Positions 42,890 through 51,791 of a stretch of 64,000 nt of DNA are shown here, piece by piece (position 1 is the first letter of the stretch; every line of letters starts with the position of its first letter). Under the pieces are notes generated by a model that searched no databases, had not been told where the DNA came from, and worked only from the letters and a program-made list of their open reading frames with translations. Source of the stretch: JAXDAY01 sp034679345 (GTDB lineage: Bacteria; Eisenbacteria; RBG-16-71-46; CAIMUX01; VGJL01); contig JAXDAY010000013.1 of assembly GCA_034679345.1 (NCBI GenBank), positions 186,001 to 250,000 on the forward strand, read 5' to 3'. A program made the translations under genes and the position numbers.

Positions 42890-43917
42890 CGGACACCCCC
42901 TCGCCGGGCTTCGAGATAGGTTCGAGTCAGAGCGACCACTTCCGCGGCCTTCACCCATTGCACGTCGTGACCGGCGCCCTCCACGATCTCGAGGGTCGCC
43001 GATGGGTAGCGATGGATCTGATCCTGTTGAAGCGAGGGGCCCATGATCTCGCTCCACGCGCCGGCGATGAAGAGCACCGGCGTCGTGTATGCCGCGAGAT
43101 TGGCGGTGAAATCGTAGTTGAAGACGCCATCTCCGTCCTGCCCATCCTCCATGATGTAGCGGCTGGCGGCCGCTCCCGGCCTCCAGCCGAGCTCGGGATC
43201 ATCTTTGCTCTGGTGCGACTTTGGCTGCGCGTCCTTCATTCCGATCGCGCGCGCGTAATCCATGCGCGCATGGTCATCCGGAGACAGGAACTGGCTGCTC
43301 CACGCGATGTCATTGAGAAGCTCGGAGCTGAGCTTGAACTCGATGATGTCGTCCTTGAGACGTTCCATCGTGGCGCCGTCCAGCGGTCCGGGTTCGATGA
43401 GCACCGCGCCGGCGACTCGCTCGGGGTGACGGTCGATGTAGCTCGTGGCAAACATGCCGCCCCAGGATTGGCCGACGAGGAACACAGGCTGGGCGGGCGA
43501 GTAGTGGTTTACGATCGCGTCGAGGTCGCGATCGTACATGTCGAGCGTCAGCGCATCCTCGTCGTGCCGCTTCGAGAGTCCCGCTCCCCGCTGGTCCCAG
43601 AAGATCAGGAAGTACTCGTCCGTCAGGCTGTAGCCTCCATGCCGCTGGGCCAACCGGAGCATTCCCCGATAGTCGCCGCCCGGCCCGCCATGGAGGATCA
43701 CGATGACCGGGTTTTGCGGGTCGCCCATCGTCTCCGCGTGGAAGCGGGTTCCGTTCAGCTCGATGGCGGGAAGGCTCGCGTCCTCCATCACGGTTCGTGG
43801 CACCAAGGTGCCCGGGTCCTCAGGCGACATGACATCGCATGCGGCGACCCCGAAGGCGAGCGCAGAGATGAGCGTTGCGAACCGGATACCACCGATCCGC
43901 GATTGGTGTGTCTGCAT
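42886..43917 (-). CDS. Lipoprotein alpha/beta hydrolase (S33-like)
   Basis: 343 residues. The signal peptide ends in the lipobox VAAC (Cys27). The alpha/beta hydrolase core has HGGPG (76-80, the oxyanion region of proline-iminopeptidase-like enzymes), the nucleophile elbow GQSWGG (Ser151), and a late His in EGAGHDVQWV. It is likely membrane-anchored and exposed to the periplasm, cleaving an ester or peptide, possibly at an N-terminal proline. GAGGAGGAGGAG precedes the ATG at 43917. It is divergent from an AraC-type regulator whose upstream repeats lie in this gap. Confidence 0.82.
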   Translation of the reverse strand: MQTHQSRIGGIRFATLISALAFGVAACDVMSPEDPGTLVPRTVMEDASLPAIELNGTRFHAETMGDPQNPVIVILHGGPGGDYRGMLRLAQRHGGYSLTDEYFLIFWDQRGAGLSKRHDEDALTLDMYDRDLDAIVNHYSPAQPVFLVGQSWGGMFATSYIDRHPERVAGAVLIEPGPLDGATMERLKDDIIEFKLSSELLNDIAWSSQFLSPDDHARMDYARAIGMKDAQPKSHQSKDDPELGWRPGAAASRYIMEDGQDGDGVFNYDFTANLAAYTTPVLFIAGAWSEIMGPSLQQDQIHRYPSATLEIVEGAGHDVQWVKAAEVVALTRTYLEARRGGVR

Positions 43918-44018
43918 AGTCTCCTCCTCCTCGGATCTATAGGCCTTGCTCGAAGAACTACGGCCTTGCGCTTCGCTTCTCATGTCTCATAAGCGAAACA
44001 GGACAACTTACCGCAGCA

Positions 44019-44062
44019 GACGCCGAAATTCTTGACATTGGACGCCGACTTTTTGACACTTT
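44019..44062 (+). repeat. Tandem imperfect 22-bp direct repeats, probable regulator operator
   Basis: Two adjacent units (44019-44040 and 44041-44062) share the pattern GACGCCGA-N5-TTGACA and agree at 17 of 22 positions. They lie immediately before the regulator start and between the divergent hydrolase gene (start 43917) and the AraC gene. AraC-family proteins commonly bind direct half-sites about two helical turns apart. The first TTGACA (44032-44037) is also 17 bases from a weak -10 (GACACT, 44055-44060). Confidence 0.55.
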
Positions 44063-44069
44063 GCGCCAA

Positions 44070-45083
44070 ATGGTGAAGGCACCTCCCATGATCGCCGCGA
44101 CGAGCACCCTGGCGATGATCCGCACGGTCGAGGGGCGCGGGATCCGAACGGCCGATCTATTAAAGGATGCGGGGCTCACGCGCGGGCAGCTGGAGGATCC
44201 GGATGCGCGCATCCCCGGCCCGAAGGTCCTGACGCTGTGGAACGCGCTCCGCGAACGGTCTGGCGATCCGGCCCTCCAGCTCGCGGCACCCGTGAGCCTC
44301 CCGTTCGGCGCCTACCGGGTCATCGACTACCTCGTCGCCGCTTCAGCCACAGTCGGCGAGGGGGTCGATCGCTTCGCACGCTTCTTCCGTTTGATCGCCG
44401 ACGCCGTTTGCCTCGAGATCGAGCACGACGACGACGAGCATCGCCTTTGCCTCGCGATGGCTGACGGGCGCCCGGTGCCACCCGTGTACGTGGACTATGT
44501 CTTCGCGGCGCTGGTCAGCCGTATCCGGATGAAGATCCGGCCCAGCCTCGAAGTGCTGCGAGTCGAGCTTCGCCAGTCCGAGCCGTCTTGGAGCGCGCGG
44601 CATGCCGAGACCTTCCGCGCGCCCGTCGACTTCGGAGGCACGGCCGATCGGCTCTGCTTCACGGACAGGGAATGGGTCTCGCCGACGGATAGCGGCGATG
44701 CGATGCTTGCCCGGTTGCTCGAGGAGCATGCCCGGGTCCTCGCCCGGCGGATTCCGCAGCCGATCCATGGATTCAGAGCCGATGTGCAGAAAGCGATCAC
44801 CGCCGTGCTGCCTGAGGGGGGCGGATCGGCTGCAGACGTCGCGCGCGCGCTTCACGTGAGCGTCCGAACGCTCCAGCGAAGGCTGGTCGAGGCGGGCACG
44901 ACGTTTCGTGAGGTCTCCGACGCCGTTCGAAGCCAGCTCGCCGAGGAGTACCTGCTTGACCCGAAAGTGTCGATCGCTGAAGTGGCGTTCCTACTCGGAT
45001 TCAGCGACCAGAGCAGTTTTCATCGAGCGTTTCGGCGCAGAACGGGCGTATCGCCGGGACGGTGGAGACGGCGGATCGCTTGA
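44070..45083 (+). CDS. AraC-family regulator (OruR-type)
   Basis: 337 residues. The N-terminal half is the OruR/arabinose-binding-type domain (IRTADLLKDAGLTRGQLEDPDARIPG). The C-terminus has two HTH motifs: SAADVARALHVSVRTLQRRL and SIAEVAFLLGFSDQSSFHRAF, ending RTGVSPGRWRRR. Unlike the regulator at 18.5 kb it has no cupin. ATG 44070 is chosen because it begins nine bases after the putative -10 and no ribosome site is visible upstream; ATG 44088 is an alternative. The divergent hydrolase/barrel operon is the likely target. Confidence 0.85.
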   Translation: MVKAPPMIAATSTLAMIRTVEGRGIRTADLLKDAGLTRGQLEDPDARIPGPKVLTLWNALRERSGDPALQLAAPVSLPFGAYRVIDYLVAASATVGEGVDRFARFFRLIADAVCLEIEHDDDEHRLCLAMADGRPVPPVYVDYVFAALVSRIRMKIRPSLEVLRVELRQSEPSWSARHAETFRAPVDFGGTADRLCFTDREWVSPTDSGDAMLARLLEEHARVLARRIPQPIHGFRADVQKAITAVLPEGGGSAADVARALHVSVRTLQRRLVEAGTTFREVSDAVRSQLAEEYLLDPKVSIAEVAFLLGFSDQSSFHRAFRRRTGVSPGRWRRRIA

Positions 45084-45109
45084 GCGGGCGCGGCCCGGGC
45101 CGCGCCCGC
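45084..45109. terminator. Perfect 26-bp palindrome between convergent genes
   Basis: Thirteen-base arms (GCGGGCGCGGCCC and its complement) meet without a loop directly after the regulator stop, 18 bases before the end of the DUF1579 gene. A hairpin or cruciform can form. It likely terminates both transcripts. Confidence 0.55.
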
Positions 45110-45126
45110 GGGCTGAGGCGGAATGG

Positions 45127-45717
45127 CTACTTGGCCCGGTTGTAGGCGATCTCCATCCACTTGACCTCTGCGCCGCTCGGGTCCGGGCCCCACATCTCGA
45201 AGACGTGCTGGTCGTCGCTGATATACCGCGAGACCATCCGGCACGCTACCTCCTGGCCCGTCAAGACATCCACGTAGCTGCCGCGACAGACCAGCTCCTT
45301 GGATTGCGGGTTGTAGTCACCCTCGTAGGACATGATTCCCGTGCTCATGGAGTCAAACCAGTTTCCCACGTACTTCTTCTTCGCGTTGTCGTAGGCGAGA
45401 GTGCCCATCCCCTCGTAGGGCTTGCCCATCATGTTCCCTTTGAAGTGGTTGCGGAGGTAGCGGCCGCCGAAGACCACCTCGGCCTCTTCCGTCCCTTGGG
45501 AAACCTCGGGCTCCCCCTTCGGGTCGTGCCACGACTTCACGGTGCAGTTCCACCGGCCGGCGCTCTTGGCCAGCAGCGCGTGCTCCGTCCCAGGCTGGGA
45601 CGCAGCCTCATAGGCCTTCATCATCTCTTCGGGGCTGGGCTCGCCGGACTTCTCTCCCTGCGCGAATGCTGGCCCGGCCAGCGCGGCGCACAACAGCGCG
45701 ACTGCAAGAACTCGCAT
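45127..45717 (-). CDS. Secreted DUF1579 protein
   Basis: 196 residues with a signal peptide (MRVLAVALLCAALAGPAFAQ). The mature part matches DUF1579: AGRWNCTVKSW, GGRYLRNHFKGNMMGKPYEG and a MVSRYISDDQHVFEMW strand near the end, giving a lipocalin-like beta fold. Function unknown. AGAAGGAGAGGATC precedes the ATG. Monocistronic. Confidence 0.85.
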   Translation of the reverse strand: MRVLAVALLCAALAGPAFAQGEKSGEPSPEEMMKAYEAASQPGTEHALLAKSAGRWNCTVKSWHDPKGEPEVSQGTEEAEVVFGGRYLRNHFKGNMMGKPYEGMGTLAYDNAKKKYVGNWFDSMSTGIMSYEGDYNPQSKELVCRGSYVDVLTGQEVACRMVSRYISDDQHVFEMWGPDPSGAEVKWMEIAYNRAK

Positions 45718-45855
45718 GATCCTCTCCTTCTGGATTTGCCCCTCTCCTACCGACCAATTGGAGCGACCCGTGACTGTACCGAGGATCGCCCGAGCTTGCC
45801 AAGGGTCCCGTGGCGGCCTCCCTGGCTCGCCTCGGGACTGCGGCCCGACCGGTCA

Positions 45856-46983
45856 TCACCCCTGCGCCGCCAAAGGCAGGACGACGTTGAGCCCGACGTA
45901 GCCGACCAGGAACGCCGCGAAACAGACAAGGTCGAACACCCGTGACAGGCGCTCACGTCCCATGCTGTCGAAGATCCAGAGGGAGACCGCCGACTGCACG
46001 ATGGTCAGAAAGATGGTCAGAAGACCCGCTCCGTTGACCATCTGCGTCAGCGTCATGCCCTCGGCATTGATCAGCGAAAACCCGGTCGCGATGTTGCTCC
46101 CGACCGCCGCGAAGACCGCGCCGATCCCAAGGCCGAAGCGCGGATCCACGTGAATCGGCTTGATGAAGAAGGCGATGAATGCGATGGCGACGGCGACGAA
46201 TAGCGCCTGGAACAGGCTCGTATAGATCCCCCAGCCCGAGATGAAGGCGAGTATGCCGAAGACGTATCTCGACCGAACGGCCGAAGCGCCCGCCTCGAGC
46301 CGTGGAGAGCCGAACCGCGACGGATACCGATAGCTGGTGACGTAGCCCGTCGCTTTCTCGATCCACCACTTGGGGGAAACAGCTCTGGGGTCGAAGCGCA
46401 TATCGGCCTCATCGGCGACATACCGCAACCGATCCACGCCGTCCCTGCCATCCTCGATCCCCACACCGAGGATGCCTCCTCCGAACGGGATCCTGCTCGT
46501 GTCGAAGTGCGTCACGATCCGGGCGCGGACGCGGTATCGCTCATACCGCTCGCCCTCCTCGACGTAGGCTTCACGCTTCTCTTTCGACTCGATTTCGCCG
46601 TTGACGATCTGGAAGTTGTCTCCGGGCTCCACGCCCTCGCCACGCCATCGAAACCAGATATCGAAGTCCGCCTTCCAGCTCGATCCGGTGAGCGAGATCT
46701 CGCCGATGTGATGAAGGTACGCGCCGATATGGACGGTTGTCGGCGGCGCGGCCGAAGCGCCCGACGCCGGCCCCTCCGCCCGGGCTTCCTCCCTTGCAGA
46801 GGCGATGATGGCCTCGAGCCGGTCCGAGGCCCGCGCGCGATAGCCGTGAAGCCGGGAGGCGCCAAGACCTGCGATGGCGGTGTAGAGGATCAGCGTCGCC
46901 GCCGCCCACAGGATGATCAATGCATACCCGCCCCTTGTGATCCTCTCCGCCTGGGCGTCCTTCTCAGGAGTCGCGGCCGGCAT
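45856..46983 (-). CDS. Pentameric ligand-gated ion channel-like protein
   Basis: 375 residues: a transmembrane anchor (about 20-41), a linker, a beta-rich extracellular domain (about 82-238) and four helices, M1 about 240-275, M2 283-305, M3 310-337, M4 346-371. The domain fits bacterial Cys-loop-receptor homologues such as GLIC by eye: VHIGAYLHHIGEISL then a WF[RxW] strand, and the loop VTHFDTSRIPFGGGIL corresponds to the GLIC loop ending in YPFD-type Cys-loop residues. M2 and its loop (IGAVFAAVGSNIATGFSLIN and EGMTLTQM) align with the GLIC pore helix and the following M2-M3 segment. No Cys-loop cysteines. It would form a pentameric ion channel in the inner membrane. Last gene of a three-gene operon. 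Confidence 0.68.
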   Translation of the reverse strand: MPAATPEKDAQAERITRGGYALIILWAAATLILYTAIAGLGASRLHGYRARASDRLEAIIASAREEARAEGPASGASAAPPTTVHIGAYLHHIGEISLTGSSWKADFDIWFRWRGEGVEPGDNFQIVNGEIESKEKREAYVEEGERYERYRVRARIVTHFDTSRIPFGGGILGVGIEDGRDGVDRLRYVADEADMRFDPRAVSPKWWIEKATGYVTSYRYPSRFGSPRLEAGASAVRSRYVFGILAFISGWGIYTSLFQALFVAVAIAFIAFFIKPIHVDPRFGLGIGAVFAAVGSNIATGFSLINAEGMTLTQMVNGAGLLTIFLTIVQSAVSLWIFDSMGRERLSRVFDLVCFAAFLVGYVGLNVVLPLAAQG

Positions 46984-47395
46984 GCGAGGCTACGTCCTTC
47001 GAAGGTTCGGACCTCCCCCGCCTGCAACGGTTGACGGGGCCTCGGATGAGCAAGTACGGAATGATCGCCAATACCGCGGCGACCACCAGCGCCTCGACGG
47101 GGTAGAAGGTTCGAAGGGCAATGAACTGATAGATCACGTCCATGACGATTCCCAAGATGAAGACGCGTCCGACCGATTTCCAGCCGTCCCTCAGCATGTC
47201 CGCTCGGCTCTCCGGGTTGGTGAACAGAGCCCAGAAGTAGGCCGGCCTGTCCTCGCGCGCGTCCTTCAACCCGCTGCGGACCGCCAGGATGGCAGCCATG
47301 ATCGGCTGCAGCACGAGGCGGAACTTCATCGGCCCGCTCAACCGTCCGACCAGGTCATCGAAGAACCGGGAGAACAGATCCTCCATTGGGGTCAC
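46964..47395 (-). CDS. Conserved membrane protein
   Basis: 143 residues. It starts with an amphipathic region (FFDDLVGRLSGPMKFRLVLQ) then a helix, the segment DAREDRPAYFWALFTNPESR, and two further helices (GRVFILGIVMDVIYQFIALR, ALVVAAVLAIIPYLLIRGPV). From memory this belongs to a widespread but uncharacterised family. Its C-terminal 20 bases overlap the channel-like gene's start, and its ATG overlaps the DUF1622 stop, so all three are translationally coupled. Confidence 0.7.
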   Translation of the reverse strand: MTPMEDLFSRFFDDLVGRLSGPMKFRLVLQPIMAAILAVRSGLKDAREDRPAYFWALFTNPESRADMLRDGWKSVGRVFILGIVMDVIYQFIALRTFYPVEALVVAAVLAIIPYLLIRGPVNRCRRGRSEPSKDVASHAGRDS

Positions 47396-47742
47396 CGTGT
47401 CCTCTCTGACTCAGCCTTCGCCTGCCACGGCCAGCGCCCTTCCATCTCCACCAGCAAGGCCCAGCTGAGGAACGTCCGGATTAGAATCAGAACACCCAAG
47501 GTCAACACCCCTGCCAGGCTTGGATTGAGCGCGACCGTGCGGATGATATCCGCGGCCACCAGAAACTCAAGGCCGAGAAGCAGCGATCCTCCAAGCCTTT
47601 GCTTGAGGCCCCTGTAGACCTGGCCGGGCTCTCTGGCCCGGCCAATGAAGCAGCGGGCGAGGCCGTAGAGGATGCCCCCCACAATGACGGCCACCGCGAC
47701 CGCCTCAATGCCGCCGGCTATCCCCGCGATCAGTTCGCGCAT
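47392..47742 (-). CDS. DUF1622 membrane protein
   Basis: 116 residues with three hydrophobic helices (about 5-28, 48-72, 76-100). The block LGGSLLLGLEFLVAADIIRT then LIRTFLSWALLVEMEGRWPW is the DUF1622 signature. Function unknown. It is the first gene of the channel-like operon and is joined to the next gene by an ATGA overlap. No signal peptide; inner membrane. Confidence 0.82.
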   Translation of the reverse strand: MRELIAGIAGGIEAVAVAVIVGGILYGLARCFIGRAREPGQVYRGLKQRLGGSLLLGLEFLVAADIIRTVALNPSLAGVLTLGVLILIRTFLSWALLVEMEGRWPWQAKAESERTR

Positions 47743-47807
47743 CGCTTCGCCTCCGACAGACGGATCGTATGCTATCGCCGCCCTCGGCCTTGACGACTAC
47801 CACTCCC

Positions 47808-49334
47808 CTAGTGGTGCCCCCCTCCTGTGGCGTCTTTCATCCTCTCCAGGACCCCGTCCAGGTTGAAAGAAGCCGGCTTCTGCCGCGGCGGGAATTCCGC
47901 GAAGCTCTTGATCTGCTGGGCTATGACGCCTTGGGCCGCGCCGATGATGAACAGGTGGGCCAGCAGCCAATCCCAGTAGGAGTTGGAATTCTCGTCGGCC
48001 CGCTCGAAGGGGTCCCGTCGGAGATGGAAGAGCTTCGGCATGCGCAGGTGGATGAACGGCTCGGCCCAGCAGGCCATCTGTTTGGCCCGCTGCTCCTCGA
48101 AGACGACCTTCCAATCGCCGAACCTCAGGGCAACGAGCGCGCCGTCGTCGTTGATGTACCCGAAGAAGTTCCGAGGACTCTCCGGGGCCTCGCCGCTGAA
48201 GTAGGGCAGCATGTTGAAGCCGTCGATATGGACTCTGAATGTCTTGTCGCCCGCCTTGTGACCCTTCAGCAGCTTCGCCCTGATGTCCGGCTCGCCGGCG
48301 GCGGACAGCAGCGTCGGCACCCAGTCCTGATGGCAGACGATCCCGTTCAGCATCGTGCCGGCCTTGAACTTGGCCGGCCAGCGGACGAACGCCGGAACGC
48401 GCCAGGCGCCTTCCCAGTTGGTGTTCTTCTCGCTGCGGAACGGGGTGATGCCGGCGTCGGGCCAGGTGTTGTAGTGGGGGCCGTTGTCCGTGGTGTACAC
48501 GACGATGGTATCGCCGGCGATGCCCAGCTCGTCGAGCTTGGCCAGCAGTCTCCCGACCTGCTCGTCGTGGGCGACCATGACGTCGTTATAAAAGCCCTGT
48601 CCGCTCTTGTCGGCGTGCTTGTCGGCGCGGTGGGTGAAGCAGTGCATGGCCGTGCTGTTCCACCAGACAAGGAACGGCCGGCCCGCCTTGTGGGCCCGGT
48701 CGATGAACCCGAGGGCGGCATCGGTGAACTCCTCGTCGCAGGTCTCCATGCGCTTCTTCGTCAGCGGCCCGGTGTCCTCGATCTTCTGCCGGCCCACGCG
48801 GCCCCAGCGCGGCTGCTCGGTCGGATCGTCCCTATCGGTCGCCCAAGAGTGGATGACGCCGCGGGGACCCATGGCCATGCGGAACCGAGGGTCCTTCGGA
48901 TAGTCCGGGTGCTCGGGCTCATCCTCGGCGTTCAGATGGTAGAGGTTTCCGAAGAACTCGTCGAACCCGTGAACGGTGGGCAGGTAGGGGTTCTTGTCGC
49001 CGAAGTGGTTCTTGCCGAACTGGCCGGTCGCATAGCCCAGCGGCTTGAGGAGGTCGGCGATCGTCGGATCATCGGGCATAAGGCCGATGTCCATCCCCGG
49101 CGCGCCGACCTTGGTCAGGCCCGTGCGGACCGGGTTCTGGCCGGTGATGAAGGCGGCCCGGCCGGCCGTGCAGCTCTGCTGTCCATAGTAGTCGGTGAAG
49201 GCGATGCCTTCGTTCGCGATACGGTCGATGTTCGGCGTCCGGTATCCCATCTGGCCCCGGTTGTTGTAGCTGATGTTCCACCAGCCGATGTCATCGCCCA
49301 TCAGAAGAAGAATGTTCGGTTTCTTGTCGGCCAT
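47808..49334 (-). CDS. Cytoplasmic sulfatase, CTAGR type
   Basis: 508 residues with no signal peptide. The formylglycine site reads CTAGR (Cys55), i.e. the C-x-A-x-R form that is handled by radical SAM sulfatase maturases, unlike the CxPxR forms of the two neighbours. Metal ligands are GDD at 13-15 and DNGPHYN. It hydrolyses a sulfate ester; substrate unknown. A strong AAAGGAG site precedes the ATG. It is the last gene of a probable operon from about 56.9 kb. Length is near that of Pseudomonas cytosolic arylsulfatase, which also lacks a signal. Confidence 0.85.
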   Translation of the reverse strand: MADKKPNILLLMGDDIGWWNISYNNRGQMGYRTPNIDRIANEGIAFTDYYGQQSCTAGRAAFITGQNPVRTGLTKVGAPGMDIGLMPDDPTIADLLKPLGYATGQFGKNHFGDKNPYLPTVHGFDEFFGNLYHLNAEDEPEHPDYPKDPRFRMAMGPRGVIHSWATDRDDPTEQPRWGRVGRQKIEDTGPLTKKRMETCDEEFTDAALGFIDRAHKAGRPFLVWWNSTAMHCFTHRADKHADKSGQGFYNDVMVAHDEQVGRLLAKLDELGIAGDTIVVYTTDNGPHYNTWPDAGITPFRSEKNTNWEGAWRVPAFVRWPAKFKAGTMLNGIVCHQDWVPTLLSAAGEPDIRAKLLKGHKAGDKTFRVHIDGFNMLPYFSGEAPESPRNFFGYINDDGALVALRFGDWKVVFEEQRAKQMACWAEPFIHLRMPKLFHLRRDPFERADENSNSYWDWLLAHLFIIGAAQGVIAQQIKSFAEFPPRQKPASFNLDGVLERMKDATGGGHH

Positions 49335-49396
49335 CTCTCGGCTCCTTTCCCGATACGTGGATTCAGCGGTTCACAGATCCGCCATGGGATTGATCA

Positions 49397-51769
49397 TCAT
49401 TGAAACGCCATCGCCACCTTGAAGCGCTCTTCGGCGGTCAGGATGTGATCGGCGTCCAGGGCGGCCTTGTCGACGTCGATCTCAACCCAGTTGACCCGGC
49501 CGTTGAAAGCGTTGCCCCGCGGCCCGTAGTCAGGCGAGACCGGCGAACCGTCCTCGACGCCTACGTCGACCGTTTCGTCGGCGGAAAAGGCGAAGGGCTG
49601 TGTCATCTCGACGCGGCCCTCGCCTACCTTCTGACCGTCGGTGAAAAGCGACACGGTGCCGCCCTTGGCCAGGCCGCCGCCGTCGTAGACGAACTCCATT
49701 CTCGCCTGGTGCTTGCCGGCCGGGATGGCCTTGGTGCCCTCGACGAAGAAGCGTTTGAGCCCCAAAAAGTTGTAGCAATACTTGAGCTTGCCGCCTTTGG
49801 CATAGAGGCTGAATCCGCCGGTGATCCCGCCGCTGGCCAGGATAACCCCTTCGGCGCCCGCTTCGGGAACCACGACTTCGGCCGTGATAGCGAAGGATTT
49901 GTTCGTAGTGTTGAGGATCGAGTGCGGAGACAAGCCCTTCATCCCGCCGAAGAGGAGCTGCCGGTTGCCGCGGACGAGCTGCGGGCGCCCGGAGATGTCC
50001 GGGTTGAAGCGCTCGACGAGGCGGTCATCGAGAGGGATCACGTTGTACTTGGCCGCCTCGATCAGCCACAGGCGCTGGAGCTCATGAAGCTTCTCCGGCA
50101 TCTTCTTGGACAGGTCGTGGGCCTGCGACCAGTCGGACTTCGTGTCGTAGAGCTCCCAAAGGTCATCGTCAAAGGGAGTCGTCTTGATCGCGCCCGTCTC
50201 CCACGGCGTGCGGTGCTTGGTGACCGCCGTCCAGCCCTTGTGATAGATGCCGCGGTTGCCGATGATCTCGAAGTACTGTGTCTCGTGCCGTCCCGTCGCT
50301 TTGGCATCGTCGAACGAGTAGAGGAGGCTCACGCCTTCGTACGGCTTCTGCTGGATGCCGTTGACGAAGGTAGGCTCCGGCAGGCCCGCCGCTTCCAGGA
50401 CCGTCGGCGCGACGTCGATGACATGGCCGAACTGGCTGCGGATCTCCCCTTTGGCCTTGATGCCCTTGGGCCAGTGGACGATCGTTCCGTTCCTCGTCCC
50501 GCCCCAGTGCGAGGCGACCTGTTTCGTCCACTGGTACGGGGCGTTCATGGCATGCGCCCAGCCCACCGCATAGTGGTTGTAGGCTTCGGGCCCGCCGAAC
50601 TTATCGATGTTCGCCTTCAGGAACTCCGGAGTCTCCAGCGTCAGGAATCCATTCAACGGGATCATCTCGTTGAACGTGCCCTGGAGCGTGCCTTCCGCCG
50701 AGGCGCCGTTGTCGCCGATGATGTAGAAGATGAGCGTATCGTCGAGGATCTCCAAGTCGGCAAGCGCGTCTATGAGCCGCCCGACATGGTGATCGGTGTG
50801 CTCCAGGAACCCGGCATAGATCTCCATCTGCCGGGACAAGATCGGTTTCATCTCGGGAGAAACATCGTCCCAGGCTGGGATCTCCGGGTGGCGCTTGGTG
50901 AGCTCGCAGTCCTGCGGGATGACGCCCAGCTTTTTCTGCCGGGCGAAGGTCTCCTCGCGCAGCTTGTCCCAGCCCTTGTCGAACTTCCCCTTGTACTTGT
51001 CCGACCACTCGTTCGGAACGTGGTGCGGCGCATGGGTCGCGCCCGGGGCGAAGTACATGAAGAAGGGCTTGTCCGGGATAAGAGATTTTTGCCGGCGCAC
51101 CCACTGGATGGCCTTGTCGGCCAGGTCCTCTGTGAGGTGGTATCCCTCTTCGGGAGTCTTTTTGAGTTCGACCGGGGTCGTGCCCTCATAGAGCGATGGG
51201 TAATACTGGTTGGTCTCGGCACAAATAAAGCCATAGAAATACTCGAACCCGCTGCCCGTCGGCCAGGCGTCGTACGGACCGGCCGGGCTCGTCTCCCAGC
51301 AGGGCACCTCATGGCACTTGCCGAACTGCGATGTGGCGTAGCCGTTCAGCTTGAGCGTCTGGGCGAGCGGAGCACAGGATTTGGGCCGGACCGAGCAGTT
51401 GCCCGGCGCCGAGGTGGCCATTTCGGTGATGCCGCCCATGCCGACCGTGTGGTGGTTGCGGCCGGTGAGAAGGGCCTGCCGCGTCGGCGAGCACAGCGCC
51501 GTGGTATGGAAGCGGTTGTACTTGAGCCCGTTGGCGGCCAGGCGCTCCGCCGTCGGCGTGTGGCACGGCCCGCCGAAAGCGCTCGAGGCCCCGAAGCCAA
51601 CGTCGTCGATCAGGATGACGAGCACGTTGGGCGCGCCCTTGGGCGGGAGCAGCCTCTCGATCGGCGGATACTTGGTGTCCGGGTCTTTAGCATCGTAGGT
51701 CGTGAGGCCCACGTGCTGCCTGTCCGGGATGGGCAGGACTTGCCTCAGGATCTTGTCTTGCGAACTCAC
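49397..51769 (-). CDS. Large cytoplasmic arylsulfatase, CSPTR type, copy 1
   Basis: 790 residues, no signal peptide. The catalytic domain has the maturation site CSPTR (Cys93) in ALCSPTRQALLTGR, the metal Asp pair near IDDVGFG and GDNGASAEG. A C-terminal domain of about 230 residues is a beta-sandwich (VYDGGGLAKGGTVSLFTDGQ). This is the size and layout of the mycobacterial AtsA/AtsD arylsulfatases. Most residues of the catalytic domain agree with the copy at 52.2 kb, so they are a duplicated pair. GTG 51769 follows AAAGGAGGG. It is downstream of the small membrane protein by 22 bases. Confidence 0.88.
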   Translation of the reverse strand: MSSQDKILRQVLPIPDRQHVGLTTYDAKDPDTKYPPIERLLPPKGAPNVLVILIDDVGFGASSAFGGPCHTPTAERLAANGLKYNRFHTTALCSPTRQALLTGRNHHTVGMGGITEMATSAPGNCSVRPKSCAPLAQTLKLNGYATSQFGKCHEVPCWETSPAGPYDAWPTGSGFEYFYGFICAETNQYYPSLYEGTTPVELKKTPEEGYHLTEDLADKAIQWVRRQKSLIPDKPFFMYFAPGATHAPHHVPNEWSDKYKGKFDKGWDKLREETFARQKKLGVIPQDCELTKRHPEIPAWDDVSPEMKPILSRQMEIYAGFLEHTDHHVGRLIDALADLEILDDTLIFYIIGDNGASAEGTLQGTFNEMIPLNGFLTLETPEFLKANIDKFGGPEAYNHYAVGWAHAMNAPYQWTKQVASHWGGTRNGTIVHWPKGIKAKGEIRSQFGHVIDVAPTVLEAAGLPEPTFVNGIQQKPYEGVSLLYSFDDAKATGRHETQYFEIIGNRGIYHKGWTAVTKHRTPWETGAIKTTPFDDDLWELYDTKSDWSQAHDLSKKMPEKLHELQRLWLIEAAKYNVIPLDDRLVERFNPDISGRPQLVRGNRQLLFGGMKGLSPHSILNTTNKSFAITAEVVVPEAGAEGVILASGGITGGFSLYAKGGKLKYCYNFLGLKRFFVEGTKAIPAGKHQARMEFVYDGGGLAKGGTVSLFTDGQKVGEGRVEMTQPFAFSADETVDVGVEDGSPVSPDYGPRGNAFNGRVNWVEIDVDKAALDADHILTAEERFKVAMAFQ

Positions 51770-51791
51770 GAGAATCCCTCCTTTATCGAGA

